Assembly: GCF_002302565.1 (NCBI RefSeq)
Contig: NZ_CP022382.1
Span: 939,001 to 1,003,000, forward strand
Reading direction: 5' to 3'
DNA: 64,000 bases
Source of the DNA: Capnocytophaga canimorsus
GTDB lineage: Bacteria; Bacteroidota; Bacteroidia; Flavobacteriales; Flavobacteriaceae
Part shown: positions 8,629-17,574 of the stretch, in pieces
How positions within the stretch are numbered: the first letter of the stretch is position 1
How the letters are laid out: each line of letters starts with the position of its first letter
Notes under the pieces: model-generated
The model's input: the letters and a program-made list of their open reading frames with translations, nothing else
Database searches by the model: none
What the model was told of the DNA's origin: nothing
Position numbers and translations under genes: made by a program

Positions 8629-8958
8629 TTGGAATACAAACAAGAAAAATTGATTTTAAACGGACGAATAAAGCTCATCACCGAGCTTACGGAATTCAGA
8701 ATGGGACTGTGGATTTACGGTTTTGGTTTGAGCGATGCAGTAACCAATGAAGAAATCATTCCGCTAATCTCTTTTTTTAATTTGGATAATTTAGAAGAAG
8801 TAAATGATGCTTTAAAGATAAGATTTCGTATTTATCCTGATGGAAGCACCTATTATGACGTGGTGGTTAATCCTTTTTTACGTAATTTTGTGCATAGATA
8901 TAAACAGTACCACACCAACGATTTTTATAAAATTTTTACAGGAAAAGAATATCAATAA
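8629..8958 (+). CDS. Small conserved-looking protein of unknown function
   Basis: A 109-residue soluble acidic protein with no motif I can name. The start is a TTG at 8629; the next in-frame ATG is at 8701 and would remove 24 well-formed residues. It sits between DUF2851 and the nitroreductase with short gaps on both sides, so it belongs to the same transcript. Coding character is supported by normal amino-acid composition and the tight spacing. Confidence 0.6.
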   Translation: MEYKQEKLILNGRIKLITELTEFRMGLWIYGFGLSDAVTNEEIIPLISFFNLDNLEEVNDALKIRFRIYPDGSTYYDVVVNPFLRNFVHRYKQYHTNDFYKIFTGKEYQ

Positions 8959-8972
8959 TTTAAAAATAAACG

Positions 8973-9569
8973 ATGAGTTTCTTAGAAAAAATGCAGAAGC
9001 GTTATACTGCCAAAAAATACGACGCTAACTACCAAATACCCAACGAAATTATAAACCAATTAAAGGAAATATTGGCACTGACTCCGTCTTCCATAAATTC
9101 GCAACCTTGGCATTTTACTTTTATTTCCGATGCCCCAACCAAACAATTACTCTCGAAACATTCATTTCACAATACCGAAAAAGTAGCTGATTGTAGTCAT
9201 CTGCTAGTAATGCAAGTTATTGACCATCTAGATACTTTTGAAAATCAGTTATTTGAACGGAAATCACATATGCTTGATTATTTTAAATCCTTACGAAAAA
9301 ATTTAGGAGAAGATTTTACTAAAAAGTGGTTGAGCAATCAGATATACATCGCTTTAGGAGTGGTACTTTCAGCTTGTGCTGATATGGGTATTGACTCCAC
9401 AGCTATGGAAGGTATTGATACCGAATTTTATACTCAGCAGGTAGGCAGACATCAATACAAGGTGGTATTGGCAGTAGCCTTAGGAAAGCACCACCCTGAG
9501 GATATAAATCATCCGAGCAAAACACCCAAATCACGACTTCCTTTAGAAAAAATATGTAGTGAGATATAA
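8973..9569 (+). CDS. Nitroreductase-family flavin oxidoreductase (NfsB-like)
   Basis: FMN enzyme that reduces nitro groups, quinones or flavins with NAD(P)H; the natural substrate is unknown. The 198-residue length is normal. RYTAKKYD near residue 10 and PSSINSQPWHF near 37-47 are the FMN-phosphate and ring-binding segments; ACADMGIDSTAMEG is the usual region before the last strand. It is the last gene of the comM operon, followed by a strong terminator. Confidence 0.88.
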   Translation: MSFLEKMQKRYTAKKYDANYQIPNEIINQLKEILALTPSSINSQPWHFTFISDAPTKQLLSKHSFHNTEKVADCSHLLVMQVIDHLDTFENQLFERKSHMLDYFKSLRKNLGEDFTKKWLSNQIYIALGVVLSACADMGIDSTAMEGIDTEFYTQQVGRHQYKVVLAVALGKHHPEDINHPSKTPKSRLPLEKICSEI

Positions 9570-9572
9570 CGT

Positions 9573-9606
9573 AAAAAGGGAAACGTTTTTAAACATTTCC
9601 CTTTTT
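9573..9606. terminator. Bidirectional terminator between the nitroreductase and GH3 genes
   Basis: 11-bp stem AAAAAGGGAAA (9573-9583) with TTTCCCTTTTT (9596-9606), with A and T runs at both ends. It sits at a convergent junction and can serve both strands. Confidence 0.75.
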
Positions 9607-9648
9607 TAGTTTTTATCCTTTGTACCTTTACTTGGTTCTTGATAACTT

Positions 9649-12567
9649 TTACTGTGTGATAATGGCATCATAGATGACTTGTTGTATTTTACTTCGGATA
9701 CTTTCTTTTATCAGCAAATTATTTTCGGCAGAAGGATAGGTACGATTCGAGAGAAAAACATAAACAATTTCGTGCTCGGGGTCAGCCCAAGTGAAAGTAC
9801 CTGTAAACCCAGAATGCCCAAAACTGGACATTGATACGCAACCACAAGTGGGTCCTTCTTCGCTCAGTTGGGGTTTGTCAAAGCCTAATCCTCTGCGATT
9901 GTTTTCCTCACAAAACATACACGTATTGAACAGACTTACCACTTGAGGCTGTAAAAACCAATGTCCTCCGTAGTATCCCTGCTGCAAATACATTTGCATC
10001 ATTTTAGCCACATCATCGGCATTCCCAAAAAGTCCTGCGTGTCCACCAACTCCTCCTTGCATAGCCGCTCCTTGGTCGTGAACGTAACCGCGTACCATTT
10101 GATTTCTGAAATAGTTATCTACCTCAGAAGGAGCGATTTGCTCCAAAGGAAAATGCTGTAAAGGAAAATATGTCAGTCGATAAGCTCCTAACATCTGGTA
10201 AAAATCTTTCTGCACCAAAACCGAAAGTGATGTTTTCGATTTTTGTTCGAGATATTTTTTAAATAGATAATAAGGCAAATCGCTGTATAAATATCTTTTT
10301 TTAGTTAGCAAATCACTATCGACAATGCGCTGATAGATAGTATCTTTGTAATCATTACGCATATACAAATTTTTGGCAACAGGTACCGAAAAATCATCCG
10401 TTTTTTGTGTGTTATAGTAAGCAGTTAAGGGCTTTTTTTGAGGGGTAACGGTTTTTAAATAAAACGGAATCCAAGATTGTAGCAATCCGTTGTGAGAAAA
10501 AGCATTGATTATCTTTATATTAGCTTTGTTCGTGTTTTTTAATTCAGGCAACAAATCAGAAAAAGTAGAGTTGATGTTGTAATCGTTTTGCGAAAACATT
10601 TTCATCATTTCTGGCAAAGTAGCTAAAATTTTAGTTAGAGAAGCTAAATCGTAAATGGTATTTTCAGTAACTGGATGATTTTCATTATAATCTAACGTGC
10701 CAAAATTTTTTCGATATACAACTTTACCTTGTTTTGCTACCAAAATTTGCATTCCAGGAGCCATTTTTTTTTCAATGGTGTAATGGGCAAGGCTATCAAT
10801 TTTTAATAATCTTTTTGAATCAAGCCCTACACTTTCAGGCAACCCGTAGGCTAAACGTCCGATTTTTGAAATTGAAATGCCAGTATTAACAGGCAAAAGC
10901 GGATGTGCAGAAACTGGAAGCACCCCACGAGCATCAATAGCTCCGAAGATGAGTTGTGCCGCTTTTTCCTGAGCAATTCGGTGGTTTTGATACGCTACCA
11001 CAATACTTTCAATATTGGAAATATCCTGAACATCAAGTAACGCATAAGGACGAGTAAACACACTTAAAATCAAGCGTTTTTCTTTAGCTACCTCTTGTAA
11101 CCAAACGAGTTCTTCTGCCGTAAATTGATAAGCATCCCAAGGGGTTTTATCGGATTTATGCAACCCGATAATCACCACATCAAACGGCTTCAAATCCTTC
11201 TCCAACTGCGATACCGATTCGGCTTTTACAGTGTTTATTTGGGCGTAACGCTTTAAGGTTTTCTCAAAGAAAGTTCCTTTGTCATTACCAAATTTGACGT
11301 ATGCAATTTTTTGCTCTTGCAAATTTTTTAAAGGTAGTAATTGCCCATCATTTTTGGCTACCGTTAAGGCATTTTCAAAAAGTTCTTCAATAAGTAAATC
11401 ATCGGCTAAGGTATGTAGCCCTTTGTTTACTTGGCTCAATTCAAGAATTGGCGTTTTTTGTAGCCCTACTTTGTATTTTGCCATCAGAATTTTACGGACT
11501 GAATGCGCCAAACGTTCCTCACTAATTTGCTGGTTTTCATAAGCTTTTTTTACAGCTTGAACTCCTTTGGCTACATCTTCAGGCATAAGTAGTACATCAT
11601 TCCCCGCTAAAAAAGCAGCCACATCTACCTCCCCTACGGGTAAATAATCGGCAACTCCTTTCATTCCTAAAGCATCGGTAAAAATTAGCCCCTCAAATCC
11701 CAAACGTGTTTTAAGAATGTCGGTTACAATATGATGTGAAAGCGAGGAAGGTTTACCGTTTTCCGACTCTAATGCGGGTACGTTCAAATGCCCAACCATA
11801 AAACTAGCCACGCCCTCTTGTGTTAATTTTTTAAAGGGATAAAGCTCTATACTATCTATCCGTTGTGAGGTAAAATCAATGGTGGGTAGGGTTTTATGTG
11901 AATCTTTCGAAGTATCACCGTGACCGGGAAAATGTTTGGCATTCGCCAAAACTCCAGCAGCTTGCATTCCTCGAGTAAAAGCTATTCCTTTTGTAGCTAC
12001 GTTTTCTTTATCTTCACCAAAGGAACGATTCCCGATGATAGGGTTGGCAGGGTTGGTATTGATATCTACATCAGGAGCAAAATTGATATGTACCCCCAAA
12101 CTATTGCAATGTTTACCAATTCGATACCCTGCTTTTTCAATGAGCTGATTGTTTTTTACCGCTCCCATAGTCATATTCCAAGGATAAGCGAAAGTGGAGT
12201 CTAGGCGCATAGCAAGTCCCCATTCGGCATCCATAGCAATAAAAAGCGGAACTTTGGAAATTGCCTGATACTGATTGGTTAATTGGGCTTGTCGTTGTGG
12301 TCCACCTTTAGAAAAAATAATTCCTCCGATATGATACTTTTTGATAAGTTCTTTAATATTTTCGGTATTTTTCGTACCTATTTGACTTGAAAAGACAGAT
12401 ACCATAAATAATTGTCCTATCTTTTCGTCCAACGTCATTTTGTTGTATATGCTATCTACCCATTTTTGCTGAGCGACTGCATCTTTGTCCAACAACGGAT
12501 GAGTTTGCTGGGCATATCCCCACAAACTTGCTATAAGTAAACTAAACGTAAGATATATTCTTTTCAT
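9649..12567 (-). CDS. GH3 beta-N-acetylglucosaminidase fused to a serine hydrolase (beta-lactamase-like) domain
   Basis: Two enzymes in one secreted 972-residue chain. Residues 1-20 form a signal peptide (SLWGYAQ). Residues about 30-370 are a NagZ-like GH3 domain with KHFPGHGDT at 211-219 (catalytic His/Asp loop) and nucleophile Asp298 in FTDALGMKG, which removes N-acetylglucosamine from peptidoglycan or other glycans. A GH3 C-terminal alpha/beta domain follows to about 560. Residues about 580-970 are a class C beta-lactamase/esterase fold with S643-L-T-K646, a YSD in the tyrosine position and HSGFTGT replacing KTG. This fusion is typical of Bacteroidota. It is the last gene of the amidase-to-GH3 operon, which suggests a cell-wall role; the serine-hydrolase substrate is unknown. 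Confidence 0.92.
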   Translation of the reverse strand: MKRIYLTFSLLIASLWGYAQQTHPLLDKDAVAQQKWVDSIYNKMTLDEKIGQLFMVSVFSSQIGTKNTENIKELIKKYHIGGIIFSKGGPQRQAQLTNQYQAISKVPLFIAMDAEWGLAMRLDSTFAYPWNMTMGAVKNNQLIEKAGYRIGKHCNSLGVHINFAPDVDINTNPANPIIGNRSFGEDKENVATKGIAFTRGMQAAGVLANAKHFPGHGDTSKDSHKTLPTIDFTSQRIDSIELYPFKKLTQEGVASFMVGHLNVPALESENGKPSSLSHHIVTDILKTRLGFEGLIFTDALGMKGVADYLPVGEVDVAAFLAGNDVLLMPEDVAKGVQAVKKAYENQQISEERLAHSVRKILMAKYKVGLQKTPILELSQVNKGLHTLADDLLIEELFENALTVAKNDGQLLPLKNLQEQKIAYVKFGNDKGTFFEKTLKRYAQINTVKAESVSQLEKDLKPFDVVIIGLHKSDKTPWDAYQFTAEELVWLQEVAKEKRLILSVFTRPYALLDVQDISNIESIVVAYQNHRIAQEKAAQLIFGAIDARGVLPVSAHPLLPVNTGISISKIGRLAYGLPESVGLDSKRLLKIDSLAHYTIEKKMAPGMQILVAKQGKVVYRKNFGTLDYNENHPVTENTIYDLASLTKILATLPEMMKMFSQNDYNINSTFSDLLPELKNTNKANIKIINAFSHNGLLQSWIPFYLKTVTPQKKPLTAYYNTQKTDDFSVPVAKNLYMRNDYKDTIYQRIVDSDLLTKKRYLYSDLPYYLFKKYLEQKSKTSLSVLVQKDFYQMLGAYRLTYFPLQHFPLEQIAPSEVDNYFRNQMVRGYVHDQGAAMQGGVGGHAGLFGNADDVAKMMQMYLQQGYYGGHWFLQPQVVSLFNTCMFCEENNRRGLGFDKPQLSEEGPTCGCVSMSSFGHSGFTGTFTWADPEHEIVYVFLSNRTYPSAENNLLIKESIRSKIQQVIYDAIITQ

Positions 12568-12589
12568 AGGTAAACCGTTTTAATAGTTT

Positions 12590-13072
12590 TTAAATGAATC
12601 TGCTGTGCCAGCTTTCTGACATTGGTACTTCCCAGAAATGTTCGTATTCATATTTGTTGGTTACCAAATTATTGAAAACGATAGTGTTTGCCGAAACAGC
12701 ACGTTCTTTCGCCATTTTTTTAAAGTCTGAAAGGTTTTTATAGGCAATGTATTCGCCTTGCTTGTAGCTAACGTTCATTTTGTCGAGCAAATCCACTTGG
12801 TATTGTTTTTCCAATTGTTGTATAAACCGAACTTGCTCATCAATAGCGCACCCTGAGGCTTGATGTACTTCCTGATTTACAGCGATAATAATAAACCGAT
12901 TGTAACGTAGCTCGAAAGAGCTTTCCAATCCACTACCGTGGGCTGACCAATGCGCCAAAAATGTTTTTAACTGATTTTCTATTTCAATGATTTCTTCGGA
13001 AGTAAAACTTCGATTGCTTTGGTATATCCAAACCCGAGCCGTTTCGGGTAATTCATTAAATGCAACAAACAT
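12590..13072 (-). CDS. Conserved Bacteroidota protein of unknown function
   Basis: A 160-residue soluble protein. Similar flavobacterial proteins are often labelled ABC transporter ATPase, but no Walker A or signature motif is present, so I do not accept that label. A GCAIDEQVRFIQQLEKQY segment near residues 79-96 looks like the most conserved part. It lies 16 bases after the Fe-S protein gene and 22 before the GH3 gene, within the operon. Confidence 0.78.
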   Translation of the reverse strand: MFVAFNELPETARVWIYQSNRSFTSEEIIEIENQLKTFLAHWSAHGSGLESSFELRYNRFIIIAVNQEVHQASGCAIDEQVRFIQQLEKQYQVDLLDKMNVSYKQGEYIAYKNLSDFKKMAKERAVSANTIVFNNLVTNKYEYEHFWEVPMSESWHSRFI

Positions 13073-13088
13073 ATTGATTCTTTTTATT

Positions 13089-13877
13089 TTAAATGATGGA
13101 ATTATTAAGTAATTCTGCTAAATCCAAAACTTTGATTTGCTTTTCTTGTTCTTTGTTTTTTACTCCGTCGGTAAGCATTGTATTGCAAAAAGGACAACCT
13201 ACCGCAATAATTTTAGCTTGAGTATCTATGGCTTGCTGGGTGCGCAGTACGTTAATGTCTTGATTTCCTTTTTCGGGTTCTTTAAACATTTGAGCACCAC
13301 CTGCTCCACAACAAAGTCCTCTGGATTTGCAACTTTTCATCTCCACTACCTCAGCTTCAAGTTCTTTTAGCAACTCTCGAGGTGCTTCGTATTGGTCATT
13401 GGCTCGTCCTAAGTAGCAGGGGTCGTGAAAAGTAATTTTTTTACCTTTAAACTCTCCTCCCGAAACGCGTAATCGCCCTTCTTGCAGTAACGATTGCAAA
13501 AATTGGGTGTGATGTAGCACTTGATAATTTCCGCCCAACGACGGATATTCGTTTTTTAACGTATTAAAACAATGCGGACAAGTAGTCACTATTTTTTTTA
13601 CGCCGTAGGCATTAAGCACCTCAATATTGGTCATTGCCTGCATTTGAAAAAGAAATTCATTGCCTGAACGCTTTGCAGGGTCACCTGTACAACTTTCTTC
13701 TGTGCCTAAAACCGCAAAATGAACCTTAGCTTTAATGAGTAAAGAAGCAAAAGCACGAATTACTTTTTTAGCCCTGTCATCAAAACTTCCGGCACATCCT
13801 ACCCAAAAAAGCACCTCAGGGGTTTTACCCTGTGCCATCATTTCCGCCATTGTAGGTACATTCAATGTTTCATTCAT
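13089..13877 (-). CDS. CCG-domain Fe-S oxidoreductase subunit (HdrB/GlpC/LutA-like)
   Basis: The 262-residue protein has two CCG (DUF3483-type) cysteine repeats: FWVGCAGSFDDR ... TEESCTGD in the first half with TTCPHCFNTLKNEY, and FHDPCYLGR ... SRGLCCGAGG in the second. Such domains bind non-cubane 4Fe-4S clusters and handle electrons in heterodisulfide reductase, glycerol-3-phosphate and lactate oxidases. No flavin or substrate subunit is nearby, so the substrate is unknown. Together with the neighbouring 13916-15229 protein it forms a split HdrD/DsrK-like pair. Confidence 0.88.
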   Translation of the reverse strand: MNETLNVPTMAEMMAQGKTPEVLFWVGCAGSFDDRAKKVIRAFASLLIKAKVHFAVLGTEESCTGDPAKRSGNEFLFQMQAMTNIEVLNAYGVKKIVTTCPHCFNTLKNEYPSLGGNYQVLHHTQFLQSLLQEGRLRVSGGEFKGKKITFHDPCYLGRANDQYEAPRELLKELEAEVVEMKSCKSRGLCCGAGGAQMFKEPEKGNQDINVLRTQQAIDTQAKIIAVGCPFCNTMLTDGVKNKEQEKQIKVLDLAELLNNSII

Positions 13878-13915
13878 AACACTGACTTTTAACAGATTTT
13901 GAATTACTATATATT

Positions 13916-15229
13916 TTAAGTTTCATTCACCCAATTGAGTCTGTCCATTTGGCTATATTGCCAAGGTGCTCCATTATTTTCAATATTATTCATCATTACA
14001 TTTAGCTCGTTAGGCGCAGACGATTGCTCCATTACCAAATACTGACGCATCTCCATAATAATAGAAAGCGGATTGATACTTATAGGACAAGCCTCAACGC
14101 AGGCGTTACAAAAGGTACACGCCCACAATTCCTCTGAAGTGATGTAATCGTTTAAAAGTTGTTTGCCATCGGGATGAAAAACGCCTTGATGCGCATCCAT
14201 ATTTCTACCGACTTCTTCCAATCGGTCACGGGTTTTCATCATTATTGCTCGAGGAGAGAGTTTTTTTCCGGTTTTATTGGCAGGACATTCATCGGTACAA
14301 CGCCCACATTCGGTACACGTATAAGCACCAAGAAGTTGCACCCAATTTAAATCCGACACATCTGAAGCTCCAAATTTTGCAGGAGCATCGGAAGTTGTTG
14401 CGGCATACGGATTGGCATTGGGGTCTAACATCAGTTTTACCTCTTGGGTAACCGAATCTAAATTAGGCAATTTCCCTTTCGGATCCAGCGAAGCATAAAA
14501 TGTATTTGGGAAAGCCAAAACAATATGCAAATGTTTCGAATAGTACAAATAGTTTAAAAAGCACAAAACCCCAATAATATGCAACCACCAAGAAGTTCGC
14601 TCTATAAATATGAGGGTTGAAACAGACAATTCATTAAGCAATGGTGAAATCCATTGGCTTATAATGAAATATCCGCCCTGAGGATACTCTCCCAATTGTT
14701 GCAACCGAAAGTCAGAAGCATTCATTACTAAAAACAGAAGCATCAGCACCGTTTCAGCATACAAGATGATATTAGCATCTTTAGTGGGATTACCTTGTAG
14801 TTCTTTTTTTTGAAATCGGCTAATTTTAAGAAGATTACGCCTTATCCAAAAAACAAAGACCGAGATAATAACTAACAAAGCCAATACTTCAAAAGAAGCA
14901 ATCAACACATCATAAAAACCACCTAATCCGCTGAAAATACGATGTGTACCCAAAACACCATCGATTACAATTTCAAGCATTTCAAGATTGATGATAATAA
15001 AACCTACGTAAACCAAAATGTGTAATATTCCTGCCACGGGGCGAACCATCATTTTTTGCTGCCCAAGAGCTATCCGTAACATATTTTTCCAACGCTTTGA
15101 GCGATTTGCTGAAACATCGGTAGCTTTTCCCAATCGAATATTACGAACCAATTTTCGGACGTTTCTTAAAAAAAATCCGATACCTGTAACGAGCAATATC
15201 AAAAAAATAATATTGGGAAGATAATACAT
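13916..15229 (-). CDS. Membrane 4Fe-4S electron-transfer protein (HdrE/DsrM-like with ferredoxin domain)
   Basis: The 437-residue protein starts with several membrane helices (about 1-240), including one at the N-terminus, as in NarI/HdrE-type quinone-interacting subunits. Two ferredoxin clusters follow: CTECGRCTDECP near 310 and CTFCNACVEACP near 370, each followed by Pro. It probably passes electrons between the membrane quinone pool and the CCG protein encoded 38 bases downstream. Haem-ligand His pairs are likely in the helices but I cannot assign them. Confidence 0.87.
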   Translation of the reverse strand: MYYLPNIIFLILLVTGIGFFLRNVRKLVRNIRLGKATDVSANRSKRWKNMLRIALGQQKMMVRPVAGILHILVYVGFIIINLEMLEIVIDGVLGTHRIFSGLGGFYDVLIASFEVLALLVIISVFVFWIRRNLLKISRFQKKELQGNPTKDANIILYAETVLMLLFLVMNASDFRLQQLGEYPQGGYFIISQWISPLLNELSVSTLIFIERTSWWLHIIGVLCFLNYLYYSKHLHIVLAFPNTFYASLDPKGKLPNLDSVTQEVKLMLDPNANPYAATTSDAPAKFGASDVSDLNWVQLLGAYTCTECGRCTDECPANKTGKKLSPRAIMMKTRDRLEEVGRNMDAHQGVFHPDGKQLLNDYITSEELWACTFCNACVEACPISINPLSIIMEMRQYLVMEQSSAPNELNVMMNNIENNGAPWQYSQMDRLNWVNET

Positions 15230-15252
15230 AGGTCAGTTTATTGAATTTTGAG

Positions 15253-16215
15253 TTATTCTTCAATGGCTTTTTCGGCTTCTTGAGCAGTGGCTTCGTAAGG
15301 TTTGGCTTTTTTGCCAAAAACGGAAAAATGCACATATCGTTTCGGGTTTAAGCGAAAATCTTGCAACAATAATTCCAATTCTTTAGTTGCTTTTTCCAGA
15401 TTTTTATACAATTGTTCATCATTGACTAACTTACCAACATTACCTTTTCCTTGCTGAATTTGAGCAACCATTGTATTGAGATTGGCTATCATTTGCTGGG
15501 TTTGAGCCAAAGTTTTATTCAGATCAGATTTGGCAAGTGAATCGGTAAACTGTGCCAAATGCTGAGTCATTTTATGAGCGTTACTCAAAATTTCTTGTAG
15601 ATTTTGTTTGTTATTGAGTAAAATATGATTAAGCTCGGCAGAGGAACGATTCAAATTAGCCATAACGGCATTCATATTAGCCACGGCTCCTTTCATATGT
15701 TCAATAGTTTTTTCGTTTAAGAAAGCATTCACTGCAGCTAAGGTAGTGTCCGACTTCGATAGTAAATGATTAACTTTCAACTGTGTAGGCTCTAACTTAC
15801 TGCTTAACGATTGAAGAAGATCCATTTGAATTGAAGGCTTAAGTTCATCGCCTGATTCGGCTTTTGGAGCACCATCAAAAACAGGAACAATCTGCAACCC
15901 TGTTCCACCCAAAAGGCTACTGTGAAGTTCAGCCTTACTATTTTTTGAAAACAAAAAATCTTTTGTACAAGCAATAGACACCTTAATTTTAGCCGTCTGC
16001 TCATCAAGCCCAACGGACTCTACCGTACCAATTTGTACGCCGTTGACCGTAACTGGAGTACCCGTTTTGAGCCCACCAGAATGCTCATAAATAACGTGAT
16101 ATATATTGTTTTGCCTAAAAAGTGACCTCGATTTCAAAAAATTAAACCCAATGAAGAAACAAGCAATTCCTCCAATAACTATAATAGCTGTTTTAATTTC
16201 CTTAGATAATTTCAT
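15253..16215 (-). CDS. MCE/MlaD-domain lipid transport protein
   Basis: Membrane-anchored periplasmic protein that forms hexameric rings to carry phospholipid between membranes (Mla-type systems). The 320-residue protein has one N-terminal helix (about 8-27), an MCE domain at about 37-115 (HSGGLKTGTPVTVNGVQIG) and a long helical tail. The permease and ATPase partners (MlaE/MlaF) are not in this window. A TACCTTTG box at 16258-16265 lies just upstream, so it may also be transcribed separately from the amidase. Confidence 0.9.
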   Translation of the reverse strand: MKLSKEIKTAIIVIGGIACFFIGFNFLKSRSLFRQNNIYHVIYEHSGGLKTGTPVTVNGVQIGTVESVGLDEQTAKIKVSIACTKDFLFSKNSKAELHSSLLGGTGLQIVPVFDGAPKAESGDELKPSIQMDLLQSLSSKLEPTQLKVNHLLSKSDTTLAAVNAFLNEKTIEHMKGAVANMNAVMANLNRSSAELNHILLNNKQNLQEILSNAHKMTQHLAQFTDSLAKSDLNKTLAQTQQMIANLNTMVAQIQQGKGNVGKLVNDEQLYKNLEKATKELELLLQDFRLNPKRYVHFSVFGKKAKPYEATAQEAEKAIEE

Positions 16216-16257
16216 CTACAAATGTTTTTAGTTAAGTTTTCTTCTAAAATTAGCCTA

Positions 16258-16265
16258 CAAAGGTA
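16258..16265 (-). promoter_or_regulatory. -7 box (TACCTTTG) upstream of the MlaD-like gene
   Basis: Minus-strand TACCTTTG, 42 bases before the ATG at 16215, in the 78-base gap after the amidase gene. It could be an internal operon promoter. No -33 element was found. Confidence 0.35.
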
Positions 16266-16293
16266 ATTATAAATAATTTAATTTGAATAAGGT

Positions 16294-17403
16294 TTATCTA
16301 TTTTCTTTTCGTTTGGCTTCGGCAACCGATATTTTTTTGTCGTGATAATATGCTACAATAAACGCATCTTTATATCCTGCTTTCCTAGCTTGTGCCAACA
16401 ACTTTTGAGCCTCAGCAAAACGATGAACATTTCCGTAAGCATACCGATAAATTTTACCGTTTTTTTCCACCGAAATAGGCGACAATTTATTAAAATTATA
16501 AGGCTTTGTCTCTATTTTTTTATGGCTGGTAGATATTTGCACCTTATACACCAAATTAGTATTCAACTCATTAGAAGTTATCGGAAGGTACACATCACGC
16601 GTACTTTTACCCTCTATCCATTTTTTGTAGGAAATAATGGCATCGGCTATATTTTGGGCAAACTCCTGTTGTCCTTTTTTTGAGGTAAGAAAAGTTCTTT
16701 CTTGAGTGTTGGTTACAAACCCAGTTTCGATAAGCACACTAGGCATATAGGTTTGGTGAAGTACAATAAAACCAGCCTGTTTAACCCCACGATTGAGACG
16801 CTTCATTTTGTGGGTGAAATTATTCTGAATGGTTTTTGCCAGTTGAATGCTTTGTTCTAAAAACTCCTCCTGAACAATAGAAAGTCCAATGAACGTTTCT
16901 GGTGAGTTGATATTGTAATCGGCATAACGTGCTTGATAATCATCTTCCAAATAAATTACTTCGTTTTCTGTTTTTGCCACTTCGAAATTTTGTTCACTTT
17001 GGTGTAAACCTAACACAAAAGTTTCTGCACCGTGAGCTTGAGTTTTATGTGAATTACAATGTACAGAGATAAAAACATCAGCTTTGGCTCTGTTGGCAAT
17101 AGCACCACGTTCGTACAAATCTACTGCAATATCTTTATCGCGGGTGTAAATAACTTTGATATCTTTTTGTGAGCTTAAAATCCTACCTACTTCCAAAACA
17201 ACACTCAAAACGATATCTTTTTCATAAATCTTCCCTACGGCTTTTCCGGGGTCTTTTCCGCCGTGTCCAGCATCTAAAACTACTTTAAAGGGCGTGTTGT
17301 TTTGTGAAAATGCTAACGATGTTCCCCAAAAAAGCCCTATCATAATTAACAAAAAAGGGGATTTATCGAAGATGCTCATATATTTGGTAAAATTCATCAT
17401 CAA
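16294..17403 (-). CDS. N-acetylmuramoyl-L-alanine amidase with SPOR-like tail
   Basis: Zinc amidase that cuts the bond between N-acetylmuramic acid and the stem peptide, used in daughter-cell separation. The 369-residue protein has an N-terminal signal/anchor segment, then an Amidase_3 domain: VVLDAGHGGKDPG near 42-54, a Glu in the IYEKDIVLS stretch, SVHCNSH and VLIETGFVTN. The last about 80 residues (VYKVQISTS ... AFIVAYYHD) look like a SPOR peptidoglycan-binding domain. The start may be ATG 17379 rather than 17403. It is the first gene of the envelope operon; the EnvC-like protein at 50614 is a candidate activator. Confidence 0.92.
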   Translation of the reverse strand: MMMNFTKYMSIFDKSPFLLIMIGLFWGTSLAFSQNNTPFKVVLDAGHGGKDPGKAVGKIYEKDIVLSVVLEVGRILSSQKDIKVIYTRDKDIAVDLYERGAIANRAKADVFISVHCNSHKTQAHGAETFVLGLHQSEQNFEVAKTENEVIYLEDDYQARYADYNINSPETFIGLSIVQEEFLEQSIQLAKTIQNNFTHKMKRLNRGVKQAGFIVLHQTYMPSVLIETGFVTNTQERTFLTSKKGQQEFAQNIADAIISYKKWIEGKSTRDVYLPITSNELNTNLVYKVQISTSHKKIETKPYNFNKLSPISVEKNGKIYRYAYGNVHRFAEAQKLLAQARKAGYKDAFIVAYYHDKKISVAEAKRKENR

Positions 17404-17504
17404 AATTGTGATTTAAAATTAGATTTTTTATCTTTTTAATTTTATTTTTGGGCTTTGAATAGAAAAACGCAAGATTCAAAATTTCACAAACAGAAAAATA
17501 TCCG

Positions 17505-17512
17505 TAAGTTTG
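17505..17512 (+). promoter_or_regulatory. -7 box (TAAGTTTG) of lptD
   Basis: TAAGTTTG fits TAnnTTTG and lies 62 bases upstream of the lptD start; no -33 TTG at the correct spacing. Confidence 0.35.
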
Positions 17513-17574
17513 ACCCTTGCAAATAAATCATTGCTTATCAAAGCAGCGTTCAAAAGGCGAATATAGCAAGATTT

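Noticed and set aside
12590-13072. ABC transporter ATPase label for the 160-residue protein
   Set aside because: No Walker A, Q-loop or signature motif; the label is a database habit.
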